Translations under genes and position numbers: made by a program
Assembly (NCBI GenBank): GCA_947259685.1
Contig: CAMYNC010000013.1
Location: forward strand, 1 to 37,611
Source: an uncultured Desulfuromonadales bacterium
GTDB lineage: Bacteria > Desulfobacterota > Desulfuromonadia > Desulfuromonadales > Geopsychrobacteraceae
Direction of reading: 5' to 3'
DNA: 37,611 bases
Notes under the pieces: generated by a model
Seen by the model: the letters and a program-made list of their open reading frames with translations, nothing else
Databases searched by the model: none
Told to the model about the DNA's origin: nothing
Shown here: positions 25,181-34,263 of the stretch, piece by piece
Position numbering within the stretch: position 1 is the first letter of the stretch
Layout: each line of letters opens with the position of its first letter

Positions 25181-27247
25181 TTAGTATTTGCCGAATTCGT
25201 CGTCATCCAGGGCAATTTTCGGTGCTGCTTTGCCCTGAGGGGTCGCCAGATTGTCCCAGCCCGAAGCCGCCGGTGCCAGCGTTGGGTTGGTCGCCGGTTT
25301 TGGCGCTGCCGTTACCTGGTTACCGGTGAGCGACGAACGGTTGGCATAGTTCGCGGCCGGAATCGCTCTGGGAATCGCTGTTGGCTGTTGGTTCAGCGCC
25401 CGGCTGCATTCCTGCTGATCAAGAGTAAAGCGGCCGAGTAACTGATTAAGATTTCGCGCCTGGGTGGAAAGCTCTTCGGCGGTGGTCGCGGTATCCTCGG
25501 CAAACGCGGTGTTCTGCTGCCCGACCTGGTCGATCTGGTTCAAGCCGATGTTGATCTGATCGGTGCTCTGTGCCTGATCGTTACTGGCGGCGGCGATTTC
25601 GCCCATCAGGTCGGTGGCCTTGGTGATGCCGCCGACAATCTCGCCCAGGGCGGCCGCGGTGGTGTCGGCCAGCTCGGCGCCGTTGCCCGCTTTGGCGACC
25701 GAACCTTCGATCAGCTCAGCGGTCTCCTGAGCGGCTTTGGCGCTGCGGGCGGCCAGGTTGCGCACTTCTTCGGCGACTACGGCAAAGCCTTTGCCATGCT
25801 GGCCGGCGCGGGCCGCTTCGACGGCGGCGTTAAGGGCCAGCAGGTTGGTCTGGAAGGCGATCTCATCGATAACCTTGATGATTTTCTGTACGTTCTGTCC
25901 CGAAGCGTTGATTTCCGCCATCGCCTGGACCAGGCTGCTCATCTGCTGGTTGCCTTTTTCTGCAGCGCCTTTGGCTTCGTTAGCCAGCCGGTTGGCCTGG
26001 TTGGCATTTTCCGCGTTGCGCCGGGTCTGGTCGGCCATGACCGAAACCGAGCGGCTGATCTCTTCCAGAGAGGCGGCCTGGCGGGTGGAACCCTCGGTCA
26101 ATGACTGGCTGGTATTTTCGACTTCTGCTGAACCGCTATCGATCATTTCGGCGGTACCCAGCAGTTGGCGAAGAATATTTTTCAGGTTGGTATGCATTTG
26201 CACCAGCGCATTCCCCAGCTCATCATGCTCGCCGGAAACAGCAATCTGCCTGGTCAAATCGCCATCGGCAATCTGCCGCGCCAGTTCGGCGCGCAGTTTC
26301 ATGGCATTGGCCAGTCCCATCAGCGCTGAGCCGAGTTCCTGCATCTGGTTGGTCGGGCCGTAGAGCTCGCAGCTTTTGCAGTCTTCACCGCGCTGGGCGC
26401 GTGGGCAGTGCTTGTCAACGGCAAAAGACCCGGCGCTGACCCAGCAGATATCGGTTTTTCCGAAAGCGGGACAGTCCGGTTCACTGCAGCCCTTTTTTCC
26501 GGAACAGTCAACCGGCTTGCCACAATCGACCTGAATATTCGTTTCTCCCTGGGAAAGCTGATAGATTGCTTTGCGGATTTGGTGCAGCGGCGAGGATATA
26601 CTGCGATTCACCAGCCAGACCAGCAGCCCGGTGACCAGCATGACGATCAGCAGTACCGTGTAGTTAGTCAGGCGGATGTTGCCGAGCGCTGCTTCGACGT
26701 CATCGACATACAGGCCGGAACCGAGGATCCAGTCCCAGGCCGCCAGCCGCTTGACGTAGGAGATCTTCTCCACCGGCTCATTGAAACCCGGTTTGGTCCA
26801 GAGGTAGTTGACAAAGCCGCCACCCTGTTTGCGACAGACATTGACCATTTCGACGAACAGCTTTTTTCCACTGGGATCGGCCGATTTGGCGAGATCCTTG
26901 CCGTCCAGCGCGGGCTTGATCGGATGCATGATCATCGTCGGCTGCATGTCGTTGATCCAGAAATAGCCGCTTTTGCCATAGCGCAGTTTCTTCACTGCCG
27001 CAACCGCCTGCTGTTGGGCATGTTCGCGGCTGAGTTGGCCGATTTTTTCCAGTTCAGCGTAGAATTCCAGCACGTTATAGGCAGTTTCGGTCTGGTGTTG
27101 AACCTTCAGTCTGCGGTCTTTATAGCTGTCGCTGCGTATCCCCTGATACAGCCCGACTAAAGCAATGCTGAAAATGATCGTGATCGCCAAAGCCATCAAG
27201 AGCAGTTTTTTGGTCAGGTTGAGCATGAATAACTTCTTTAAACTCAT
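25181..27247 (-). CDS. Methyl-accepting chemotaxis protein with Cache sensor and cysteine-rich insert in HAMP
   Basis: The 688-residue receptor has TM1 (about 14-36) and a periplasmic single Cache domain with [11 protein letters not shown] at 90-100 and [15 protein letters not shown]2 spans about 193-214, followed by a first HAMP helix. An insert at 242-293 holds eight cysteines (including DCPAFG, ICW and CKSCELY). Then come a second HAMP-like unit and the signalling coiled coil with the conserved hairpin ([20 protein letters not shown]). It ends LDDDEFGKY, matching the x-aromatic-x-x-aromatic CheR/CheB docking pattern. The Cache domain should bind small organic ligands. The Cys-rich module resembles one seen in other deltaproteobacterial receptors and could bind metal or sense redox (inference). 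AAGGA precedes the ATG. Confidence 0.94.
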   Translation of the reverse strand: MSLKKLFMLNLTKKLLLMALAITIIFSIALVGLYQGIRSDSYKDRRLKVQHQTETAYNVLEFYAELEKIGQLSREHAQQQAVAAVKKLRYGKSGYFWINDMQPTMIMHPIKPALDGKDLAKSADPSGKKLFVEMVNVCRKQGGGFVNYLWTKPGFNEPVEKISYVKRLAAWDWILGSGLYVDDVEAALGNIRLTNYTVLLIVMLVTGLLVWLVNRSISSPLHQIRKAIYQLSQGETNIQVDCGKPVDCSGKKGCSEPDCPAFGKTDICWVSAGSFAVDKHCPRAQRGEDCKSCELYGPTNQMQELGSALMGLANAMKLRAELARQIADGDLTRQIAVSGEHDELGNALVQMHTNLKNILRQLLGTAEMIDSGSAEVENTSQSLTEGSTRQAASLEEISRSVSVMADQTRRNAENANQANRLANEAKGAAEKGNQQMSSLVQAMAEINASGQNVQKIIKVIDEIAFQTNLLALNAAVEAARAGQHGKGFAVVAEEVRNLAARSAKAAQETAELIEGSVAKAGNGAELADTTAAALGEIVGGITKATDLMGEIAAASNDQAQSTDQINIGLNQIDQVGQQNTAFAEDTATTAEELSTQARNLNQLLGRFTLDQQECSRALNQQPTAIPRAIPAANYANRSSLTGNQVTAAPKPATNPTLAPAASGWDNLATPQGKAAPKIALDDDEFGKY

Positions 27248-27303
27248 CGGTCCTTCTCCAGCGGGGGTAAGGGAGCACAGCAGTTAATTCAATAGCAAAT
27301 CCT

Positions 27304-27801
27304 TTACTGTTCTTCCTGGCTGGTGATCAGTGCCTGCATCTCTTCGCTGTAGAGCAGCTTGTTGACATCGAGGAGGATTTTGACTTCGGTGTTGATTTTG
27401 CCCATCCCCTGGATGTAGTGGCCGCCGGCGTTCTTTCCAGTGCGGGGGGGCGGTTCGACATTCTTTTCCGGGATATCGGCCACTTCGCTGACCTCATCGA
27501 CCACCAGACCGACTTCGGTCCCTTCGACGTTCACCACGATGATGCAGGTCCGGTCATCGTAATCGCGGTCCGGCAGCACAAAGCGGGCGCGCACATCCAT
27601 CACCGGGATCACCTTGCCGCGCAGGTTGATAACCCCGCGAATAAAGGCCGGCATGTCAGGGACCTCGGTGATCTTCTGGATGCCGATAATTTCAATCACG
27701 AAGCGGATTTCGATGCCGTAATCCTCACCGGCCAGGTGAAAGGTCAGATACTTGTCCTTCTGGGTATCTTCGTTTTCGACAGCGAGCATATCTTCAGCCA
27801 T
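27304..27801 (-). CDS. cheW: CheW chemotaxis coupling protein
   Basis: The 165-residue protein is a single CheW domain (YLTFHLAGEDYGIEI, IRGVINLRGKVIPVMD, GLVVDEVSEV). It joins CheA to receptors in the polar array. GGAGG lies shortly before the ATG, and the start overlaps the end of cheA by 8 bp. The receptor gene follows after a gap of about 56 bases. Confidence 0.96.
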   Translation of the reverse strand: MAEDMLAVENEDTQKDKYLTFHLAGEDYGIEIRFVIEIIGIQKITEVPDMPAFIRGVINLRGKVIPVMDVRARFVLPDRDYDDRTCIIVVNVEGTEVGLVVDEVSEVADIPEKNVEPPPRTGKNAGGHYIQGMGKINTEVKILLDVNKLLYSEEMQALITSQEEQ

Positions 27802-30148
27802 GGACTTCCTCCTTCACAGCGGTTTGCTTCTCTTCACTGGCTAACTTTTTATTTTCTGCCGATTCGACCAGGCTGCCGACATCGAGGATCAGGCTGACGC
27901 CGCCATCGCCAAGGATGGTGCAGCCGGAAACCCCGGAGACATTGCCGATAAAATCGGACAACCCTTTGATGACCGTCTGCTGTTGGCCGACGATTTCATC
28001 GACGAACAGGCAGAAGCGGGTGAACTGGTATTCCAGAACGATCAGGATGCCGTCGGTCAGGGTGCGGGAGGCGGGTTCCTTCTCCAGGATTTCGTGCAGA
28101 CGGATGATCGGGAAGAAGTTTTCCCGGACCCGAGCCAGCTCTTCGCCGTCGGGAGTGATGGTGATCTGTTCCATATTCGGGCGGAAGGCTTCCAGGATCG
28201 ACAGGGTTGGAACGATGCAGGTGGTGGTGCCAACGCGCACCAGCATACCGTCGATAATCGCCAGAGTCAGTGGAATCCGCAGGTCGATGCGGGTGCCCTG
28301 ACCGGGGGTGCTGCTGACATCGATCTTGCCCTTGATCTTTTCCAGGTTGCGCTTGACCACATCCATGCCGACGCCACGTCCGGAGATATCGGTGACCTCT
28401 GCGGCAGTGGAAAAGCCTGGCGCGAAGATCAGGTTATAGACCGCCTTGTCCGGCATCTCGGCCGCTTCCTCTTCATCGACCAGCCCTTTGCTGATCGCTT
28501 TCTGCAGCAGCTTTTCCCGGTTCAGACCGCGGCCGTTATCCTCCACGGTGACCCAGACTTCGCCCTCTTCGTGGCTGGCGGAAAGTTTCACCGTGCCTTT
28601 TTCGTCCTTGTCCTTGGCCATCCGCTCGGCCGGGGTTTCCAGGCCATGGTCGAGGGAATTGCGCAGCAGGTGGACCAGCGGGTCGGTAATGGTTTCGATC
28701 ACTGTTTTGTCGATTTCGGTCTCTTCGCCCAGCAGTTGCAGTTCGACCTTTTTTCCCGCTTTGGCAGAAATGTCGTGTACCAGTCGGATCATCCGCCGGA
28801 ACAGTCCGGCGACCGGAATCATGCGGATGGTCATGGCCATTTCCTGCAGCTCACGCACCAGCTTCGACATATGCTGTCCGGCCTTGTTGAAGTTTTCCAA
28901 CTCCATCCCTTGCAGGTCGGGGTTGTTGATCAACATGTTTTCGGCGATGACCATCTCGCCGATCAGATTGATCAGATTATCGAGCTTACCTAGGTCGACG
29001 CGGATATCCTGGCGTTTGGCCGGAGTTTTGCCACGTGCGGCGGGTTTTGCCTCTGCTTTGGCTTTGTTCAGCTCATTCTGCTGCTTTTTCAGCGCATTGG
29101 TTACCTGTTTTGGGGTGGCGTCGCCCTTTTCCACCAGAATCTCACCGACCGGTTTTTTCTGCGTTTCAACCGCCGCCGTAACCGATTTTTCCTCCACTCC
29201 CTCTTCGACCAGAAACTCGCCGAGCAAGGGGGGCACCAGCAGCTCCAGCTGCTGCAGCTGTTGGTCCAGGTTGTCAATGATGCCGGCTTTGCCTTCAGTG
29301 ACATCGTTCAACGCCTGCTGCAGCAGATCGAGGGCGGCCAGCAACTGATCGGCAGGGTTGTCAACCGCCAGCTTTGAACCGGATTTGACGCGATCGAGAA
29401 TGTTTTCCATCTGGTGGCTTAGCTTCTCCATCTGGGAGAAGCCGAAAAAGCCGCAGTTGCCTTTAAAGCTGTGAATCTGGCGAAACAGGTCGCCGATCGA
29501 TTCGGTATCGCTGGGATTTTCGCTCCAGGCGAGCAGGCCTTGTTCTGCATTCTGCAGCAGCTCATTCCCCTCCTGTACGAAGCTCTGGCGCATCTCGTCG
29601 TTGATTTCCAGCTGCGGCAATTCGCCGGTATCGAGTTGCGGCTCAACGGTCTGGTCGATCTCCTCGACCACCTCTGCTGTCGGTTGCTGCGCAATCTGTT
29701 CTTCGCCAGCCGGCTCTGCCGCGGGAGTCTTCTCGCCACCTTTAGCCACTTCGATCGCGTTGTGCAACTGCAGGGATATTGCATCGGCAGCCTGGGCGGT
29801 CGAGTCATCGCGGTAATCATTGTCCACGATGTCGAGCGCCTCCTTGGCAAAGTCACAGGCGGCGCAGAGGAGATTAACGTGGTCGGGGACCAGCTCGATC
29901 TCATTATTCCGGATCAGGTCGAGCAGGTTCTCCGCAGCGTGAGCCACCCGGGTGATATGGTCGAACTCTAGGAATCCGGCGCTGCCTTTCATCGAATGGA
30001 AGAGGCGGAAGATCGCGTTCATGGTTTCCGAGTCGCTGTTCTGCCCCAGCTCGATAATCGCCGGTTCCAGCTGCTCGATCATGTCGCGACTCTCGGTCAC
30101 GAATTCCTGGATAATCTCAATCTGGTCGCTGTCGATGTCGTTGCTCAT
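27794..30148 (-). CDS. cheA: CheA histidine kinase with two Hpt domains
   Basis: The 784-residue protein has two phosphotransfer domains: His51 in FRLFHSMKGSAGF and His226 in FRQIHSFKGNCGF. A segment at about 309-364 holds two LGExLVExG repeats (LGEFLVEEG at 309, VGEILVEKG at 334), resembling the short repeats of MshE/GspE N-terminal domains. Then come the P3 dimerisation helices (LDNLINLIGEMVIAENML), the ATPase (HLLRNSLDHGLE, VEDNGRGL, GRGVGMDVV) and the CheW-like P5. A canonical CheY-binding P2 is not evident. It autophosphorylates under receptor control and passes phosphate to the CheYs and CheB. It is the first gene of the operon; GAGG precedes the ATG. Confidence 0.96.
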   Translation of the reverse strand: MSNDIDSDQIEIIQEFVTESRDMIEQLEPAIIELGQNSDSETMNAIFRLFHSMKGSAGFLEFDHITRVAHAAENLLDLIRNNEIELVPDHVNLLCAACDFAKEALDIVDNDYRDDSTAQAADAISLQLHNAIEVAKGGEKTPAAEPAGEEQIAQQPTAEVVEEIDQTVEPQLDTGELPQLEINDEMRQSFVQEGNELLQNAEQGLLAWSENPSDTESIGDLFRQIHSFKGNCGFFGFSQMEKLSHQMENILDRVKSGSKLAVDNPADQLLAALDLLQQALNDVTEGKAGIIDNLDQQLQQLELLVPPLLGEFLVEEGVEEKSVTAAVETQKKPVGEILVEKGDATPKQVTNALKKQQNELNKAKAEAKPAARGKTPAKRQDIRVDLGKLDNLINLIGEMVIAENMLINNPDLQGMELENFNKAGQHMSKLVRELQEMAMTIRMIPVAGLFRRMIRLVHDISAKAGKKVELQLLGEETEIDKTVIETITDPLVHLLRNSLDHGLETPAERMAKDKDEKGTVKLSASHEEGEVWVTVEDNGRGLNREKLLQKAISKGLVDEEEAAEMPDKAVYNLIFAPGFSTAAEVTDISGRGVGMDVVKRNLEKIKGKIDVSSTPGQGTRIDLRIPLTLAIIDGMLVRVGTTTCIVPTLSILEAFRPNMEQITITPDGEELARVRENFFPIIRLHEILEKEPASRTLTDGILIVLEYQFTRFCLFVDEIVGQQQTVIKGLSDFIGNVSGVSGCTILGDGGVSLILDVGSLVESAENKKLASEEKQTAVKEEVHG

Positions 30149-30243
30149 CGCGTAACCTCAATCCGTTTTTAGCTAGGGCTCAAGTCAGGGTGCTAGCGCT
30201 TTGGTGGCCAGGAGTCGGGAGGGACTCCCTGTAGCGAAAATTA

Positions 30244-30271
30244 ATTATACAGAGCAAATAAGCATATTCAA
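30244..30271 (-). promoter_or_regulatory. Sigma-70-type promoter of the che operon
   Basis: On the minus strand a perfect TATAAT (30249 down to 30244) is preceded by a 16-base spacer and TTGAAT (30271-30266). The predicted start lies near 30237, giving a cheA leader of about 90 bases. Spacing is one base short of optimal. Confidence 0.55.
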
Positions 30272-30445
30272 AGCAAAAACAATAGAAAGGCTTAATTTTT
30301 CTCGATGGAGCCATCCAAGTGGCCGAAATTGCATTTAAAGTGGTTCTTTGTTCGGTATTGTTGGGTTTCTCCAAGGTGTCCGGGACCCTCCTAGTCCCGG
30401 CCAAATTCTTCATCACCCAGGGAGAGGGGCTGGATGGGTAAGGCG

Positions 30446-30492
30446 AAAGAACAGGCGCACCAACGGTTGTCAGTGCGCCTGTTCTTTTATTT
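30446..30492 (-). terminator. Terminator after the CZB-hemerythrin chemoreceptor gene
   Basis: A perfect 15-bp stem (30446-30460 with 30473-30487) encloses a 12-base loop, just beyond the receptor stop at 30507. The stem carries AAAGAAC/GTTCTTT ends. The T-run is better on the plus strand, so it could also work in that direction, where no gene is seen. Confidence 0.75.
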
Positions 30493-30506
30493 GGTTTGGC
30501 AAGGAG

Positions 30507-32705
30507 TTAGCGGCTTTTCTTGACATGCGGGGCGAAACCGTCCCGGTCCTGCTGTTCAATGTGATTGATCAGCCAGCCTTTTAGGAACTGGTAGATATCG
30601 GCGGGAGCCAGTCGTTCGCCCGATTTCAACTTGGTAACGAAATCGGCTACCTTGGCGACGAATTCCTGATGAATGGCCTTATGATTCTGCAGGTCGGGAT
30701 AGCCGGTTTTCGCCATCAGGTCTTCCTCGGTGCGGAAGTGGGAGACCGTGTAATCGACCAACTCGTCAACAACCTGACCGAGCAGCATCCGGTCGCCACC
30801 ATCGACCATGCACTTGAACAGCTGATTGATCAGTTCGACCAATTTGCGGTGCTGCCGGTCGATCAGGGTCAGGCCGGTGTCTAGCTTATCGTCCCAATGG
30901 ATGACGAACTTATTGTTCGATTGCTGCGGCGCCTGCTGGGCCAGAGATGCCCAACCGCTATTTGCCAGACTTTGCGATCTTACTGCTACCCCGGGCGAGG
31001 GCGCTGGCATGGCGGGAGTGCTGGCGGTCGGTGTATTTTTCAAGATGAAGCGGCTGAGCAGCTGTTTGAGTTCGGCGGCCTGACTGGACAGCTCTTCGCT
31101 GGTGGCGGCACTCTCCTCGGCGCTGGCGGTGTTCTGTTGGATGACCTGATCGATCTGTTGCAGGCCGATATTCACCTGCGAGACGCCATTTGCCTGTTCG
31201 CTGCTGGCGGCGGCAATTTCGCCGAGCAGATCATCAACCTTGGTGATCGCAGTGACGATCTCTTCCAGGGAACCTGCAGTGCGTTCGGCGATCTGGGTCC
31301 CGTTGCTGGCTTTTTCCACCGAGCCCTCGATCAGTTCGGCGGTTTCCTGGGCGGCTTTGGCACTGCGTGCCGCCAGGTTCCGCACCTCTTCGGCGACCAC
31401 AGCAAAGCCTTTGCCATGTTGTCCGGCCCGGGCCGCCTCCACTGCGGCGTTCAGGGCCAGCAGGTTGGTCTGAAAGGCGATCTCGTCGATCACCTTGATG
31501 ATTTTGTTGATATTCTGTCCCGCTTCGTTGATCTCGCCCATGGCGGTGATCATCTCGGCCATCCGCTCACTGCCAGTGGCAGCAGCCTGAGCAGCCTCAC
31601 CCGCCAGTTGGTTGGCTTGGTTGGCATTGTCGGCGCTCTGTCCGGTCTGTGCGCCAATCTCGTTCATCGAACTGCTGATCTCTTCCAGCGAAGCGGCCGA
31701 TTCGGTGGCCCCTTGCGAAAGCATTTGGGACGAATCACTGACCTGGACACTGCCTGAGGCAATCTGATCGGTTGAAATCTGCACCTGATGCATCAGCTGA
31801 TTAAGTTTCTCGCCCAGAACCTTCAAGCTGCCGCGCACATGGTCGCGGTTGTCACGCGGACTGACGCTGAAGGTCAGATCGCCCTTTGCCATCCCTTCCA
31901 GAGAGGCGACCACTTCCTGCTGCAAGCTATCGGCAAAACCGTCCATGGCGTTTGCCATCTGGCCTATTTCATCGTTACGATTCATCTTCAACCGGGTATC
32001 GAGATGGCCATTAGCCAACTCTTTGATCATCAGCACGGTTTTCCCCAGTGGTTTTTTAAGCGAGCGGGACAGGTAGCAGGCCAGGCTGATACCGAACAGC
32101 AAAGCGACAACACTGATGATAATCAGCGCCCAGCGGGTCGCCAGCGCTTCGTTGACCATTTGCTCTTCGGAGAGGATTGCAGCTTTGGCCATCTCGGTCA
32201 TGCTGCGCAGCGACTTTTGCACGCCGGCCAGGTTCAGCTGGGTTGTGGTGTGGTAGATCTGTTCAGCTCGCTGTTTTCCGGCACCATCATCCTGGGTCTT
32301 ATTGTAGGCTGTGGCGATCTGTTTAGCAGAAGCATGCAGGTTGATGTGGAAGGATTCGACCTTGCGCAGTTCGGAATTTAGGCTCGGCAGCAGTTGTTCG
32401 GCCTGATGGCGGCCCTCTCCGTAGTACCATTTGCCGAAGCCGCACTTGGTGTGATCGAGCTGCACATCCAGGACTTTAATCTCCGCATCGGAGATAAAAC
32501 TGGAAACTTTCTGTGCCCAGTTGAGATGATCGACCTCCCGCTGCAGCAACTCGCCACGTAACTGGTTCCCGGCCGAGACTTCCAGGCAGTTATCAACGAC
32601 CTTAGTGAGTCCCCAGATTCCCCAACTGGCCGAAATGAGCATCAGGAACAGTAGAAGTCCTGCAAGTAGACAGATTTTTGTGCCGACCTTCAGATTGTCA
32701 AACAT
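30507..32705 (-). CDS. Chemoreceptor with periplasmic CZB-like domain and C-terminal hemerythrin domain
   Basis: The 732-residue protein has TM1 (about 11-33) and a periplasmic helical domain with the chemoreceptor zinc-binding pattern: His60 (DHLNW), Cys88 ([13 protein letters not shown]), His120 and His124 (FHINLHA). TM2 lies near 190-210, followed by HAMP, the signalling hairpin ([20 protein letters not shown]) and, from about Trp604, a bacteriohemerythrin domain. The latter keeps [23 protein letters not shown] and [10 protein letters not shown], enough for a di-iron site that binds oxygen. Known CZB domains bind zinc and are mostly cytoplasmic. It appears to combine two inputs, one on each side of the membrane. 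It has its own promoter and terminator and lacks the aromatic docking peptide of the other receptors. Confidence 0.92.
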   Translation of the reverse strand: MFDNLKVGTKICLLAGLLLFLMLISASWGIWGLTKVVDNCLEVSAGNQLRGELLQREVDHLNWAQKVSSFISDAEIKVLDVQLDHTKCGFGKWYYGEGRHQAEQLLPSLNSELRKVESFHINLHASAKQIATAYNKTQDDGAGKQRAEQIYHTTTQLNLAGVQKSLRSMTEMAKAAILSEEQMVNEALATRWALIIISVVALLFGISLACYLSRSLKKPLGKTVLMIKELANGHLDTRLKMNRNDEIGQMANAMDGFADSLQQEVVASLEGMAKGDLTFSVSPRDNRDHVRGSLKVLGEKLNQLMHQVQISTDQIASGSVQVSDSSQMLSQGATESAASLEEISSSMNEIGAQTGQSADNANQANQLAGEAAQAAATGSERMAEMITAMGEINEAGQNINKIIKVIDEIAFQTNLLALNAAVEAARAGQHGKGFAVVAEEVRNLAARSAKAAQETAELIEGSVEKASNGTQIAERTAGSLEEIVTAITKVDDLLGEIAAASSEQANGVSQVNIGLQQIDQVIQQNTASAEESAATSEELSSQAAELKQLLSRFILKNTPTASTPAMPAPSPGVAVRSQSLANSGWASLAQQAPQQSNNKFVIHWDDKLDTGLTLIDRQHRKLVELINQLFKCMVDGGDRMLLGQVVDELVDYTVSHFRTEEDLMAKTGYPDLQNHKAIHQEFVAKVADFVTKLKSGERLAPADIYQFLKGWLINHIEQQDRDGFAPHVKKSR

Positions 32706-32756
32706 ATAGGCCCCCAGAATAGAAATTTAAGAAATCTCGTTAGTGATAGCCAATAA

Positions 32757-32785
32757 ATATTATTCCAGCAAGGTTTCCCTGTCAA
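32757..32785 (-). promoter_or_regulatory. Sigma-70 promoter of the CZB-hemerythrin receptor gene
   Basis: On the minus strand a perfect TTGACA (32785-32780) and TAATAT (32762-32757, 4/6) are separated by exactly 17 bases. The predicted start near 32750 leaves a leader of about 45 bases before the ATG at 32705. Confidence 0.6.
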
Positions 32786-32871
32786 GACCATTAAGAACTA
32801 TTTATGAGGTTGTGCTGTATAGGTAAGTGTCCGGTTTGTAATGAGAAGTTCTTGAGCGGGGAGCTGCTGGA

Positions 32872-34137
32872 TTAGTGCGGTTGCGGGCCCCGGCCTTGGG
32901 AGTGCGGATTCTTAATGGGGCGCCGGCGACGCGGCCGGCGCTTTTTAGGGGCCTTGTCAGCCGCGGGGGCGTGAATCGTCTGCTGCCATTCAGTAACCAA
33001 TGGTGTCAGGTCTGGGCGGATCTGGGCCCAGAGTTGGAACAGTTCAAACGATTTGGGGGTCAGGGGGTGTTGCAGAAAACGCCGCTCGCCGCGGAAGCCG
33101 CGACCTCGCGCCAGGCGGAAACAGCCGACCAACAGTTCGCGGGCGGCATGGCGGATCCCTTGGGCGATGCTGAAATAGCGGCAGTGGGGGATGATGATCT
33201 CGTTGGCCTGATGCAGGGCTTCGGTAATGTGGGTTTCGCGGTTCGGCGGGCAGCTGTCCATGAACAGCCGCAGGTAGAGGGCCGCGATGGCGAAGCTTTC
33301 TTCGATCTGAACACCATTTTTGGTGCGCTGGTCGATGATCGCCAGTAGTTCGATGCTTTCATCGGTGCCGGGATAGCCGGCCAACAGGTGCGGCAGCATG
33401 CCCAGCTCGCGACAGCGCTTAAGCACCGGCCCGGCGACGCCGTGACGATAGAGTTCCATGATCTCTTCGCGGATGCGGGCTGGTGCTGCGTTGGCAATCA
33501 GCGCTTTTTTGGCTTCGATGCCAGCGAGGATCGTCGGGTCGAGGCTGAAATCGAGTCGGGCGGCAAATTCCAGCGCCCGCAGCATGCGTACTGGGTCTTC
33601 TTCAAAGCGGATCAGCGGATCGCCGATCACCCGGATGATTTTATTTTCCAGATCTTTAAGGCCGCCGACATGATCGATGATGGAAAAGTCAGCGATGTTG
33701 TAAAATAGCGCGTTGATGGTGAAGTCGCGACGGAAGGCGTCGTCACGCGGTGTGCCGAAAACGTTTTGCACGAAATGGAAATGCTCATCCTGGTCTTCTG
33801 GGAGCTCATCCTCGGTTGGATGACGGCGGAAGGTGGCGACCTCGATCAGCTTGTTGCCGGCAAAGCGGATATGCGCCAGGCGAAAGCGCTTGCCGATCAG
33901 AAAACAGTTGCGGAACAACCGTCTGACTTGCGCCGGAGTGGCATCGGTGCCGATATCGAAATCTTTCGGCTTACGCCTGAGGAGCAGATCGCGCACGCTA
34001 CCACCGACCAGATAGGCCAGCTGGCCATTGCGGTGCAGGCGGTAAAGGACCTTGAGGGTGTCTTCGTCGATCTGTTTACGCGAAATCTGGTGCTTATCGC
34101 GTGGCAGGATGGTCACATCCGATTGTTGTTTGCTCAT
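32872..34137 (-). CDS. pcnB: Poly(A) polymerase / tRNA nucleotidyltransferase family protein (PcnB-like)
   Basis: I choose the ATG at 34137 (MSKQQSD), giving 421 residues. The frame is open to 34338, but the extra 67 residues look non-coding and would overlap miaA. The nucleotidyltransferase core has LVGGSVRDLLL, PKDFDIGTDATP (the two metal-binding Asp) and the IGKRFRLAHI segment that favours PcnB over plain CCA enzymes. RRDFTINALFYN, GDPLIRFEEDPVRMLRA and the helical body follow. The C-terminus is very basic (KKRRPRRRR), as in enzymes that bind RNA. Related bacteria have separate A-adding, C-adding and poly(A) enzymes, so the exact activity is uncertain. It is divergent from miaA. Confidence 0.88.
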   Translation of the reverse strand: MSKQQSDVTILPRDKHQISRKQIDEDTLKVLYRLHRNGQLAYLVGGSVRDLLLRRKPKDFDIGTDATPAQVRRLFRNCFLIGKRFRLAHIRFAGNKLIEVATFRRHPTEDELPEDQDEHFHFVQNVFGTPRDDAFRRDFTINALFYNIADFSIIDHVGGLKDLENKIIRVIGDPLIRFEEDPVRMLRALEFAARLDFSLDPTILAGIEAKKALIANAAPARIREEIMELYRHGVAGPVLKRCRELGMLPHLLAGYPGTDESIELLAIIDQRTKNGVQIEESFAIAALYLRLFMDSCPPNRETHITEALHQANEIIIPHCRYFSIAQGIRHAARELLVGCFRLARGRGFRGERRFLQHPLTPKSFELFQLWAQIRPDLTPLVTEWQQTIHAPAADKAPKKRRPRRRRPIKNPHSQGRGPQPH

Positions 34138-34263
34138 CGCTCGTCTTTGCAAGAGGTGGTTGCGCGGACTATAGCAGAGTTGGAATCCTAGACAAAAGGG
34201 ATTTGCTAGGCAGGGCAGGTTCTTTTGTTCTATTCTGTGGAATATTTTCTCCAGGGAGCAGCA

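Larger units (their letters stand above)
30149..30506. other. Intergenic region between second chemoreceptor gene and cheA (358 bp)
   Basis: No protein gene is supported. From right to left it holds the receptor-gene terminator (30446-30490), a hairpin of 7 bp with 7-base loop (CCGGGAC 30380-30386 with GTCCCGG 30394-30400) without a T-tract, an AT-rich stretch with the cheA promoter (30244-30271), and the cheA leader with a short GGAGTC/GACTCC hairpin near 30210-30230. I compared the leader with cyclic-di-GMP riboswitches and saw no match. Confidence 0.5.

Noticed and set aside
30195..30216. GG-N10-GC sequence resembling a sigma-54 promoter upstream of cheA (minus strand)
   Set aside because: The -12 half reads GCGC instead of TTGC, and a much better sigma-70 element lies just upstream.
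30150..30240. Possible cyclic-di-GMP (GEMM) riboswitch in the cheA leader
   Set aside because: The leader lacks the conserved GEMM core and tetraloop-receptor pattern; only a short hairpin is present.
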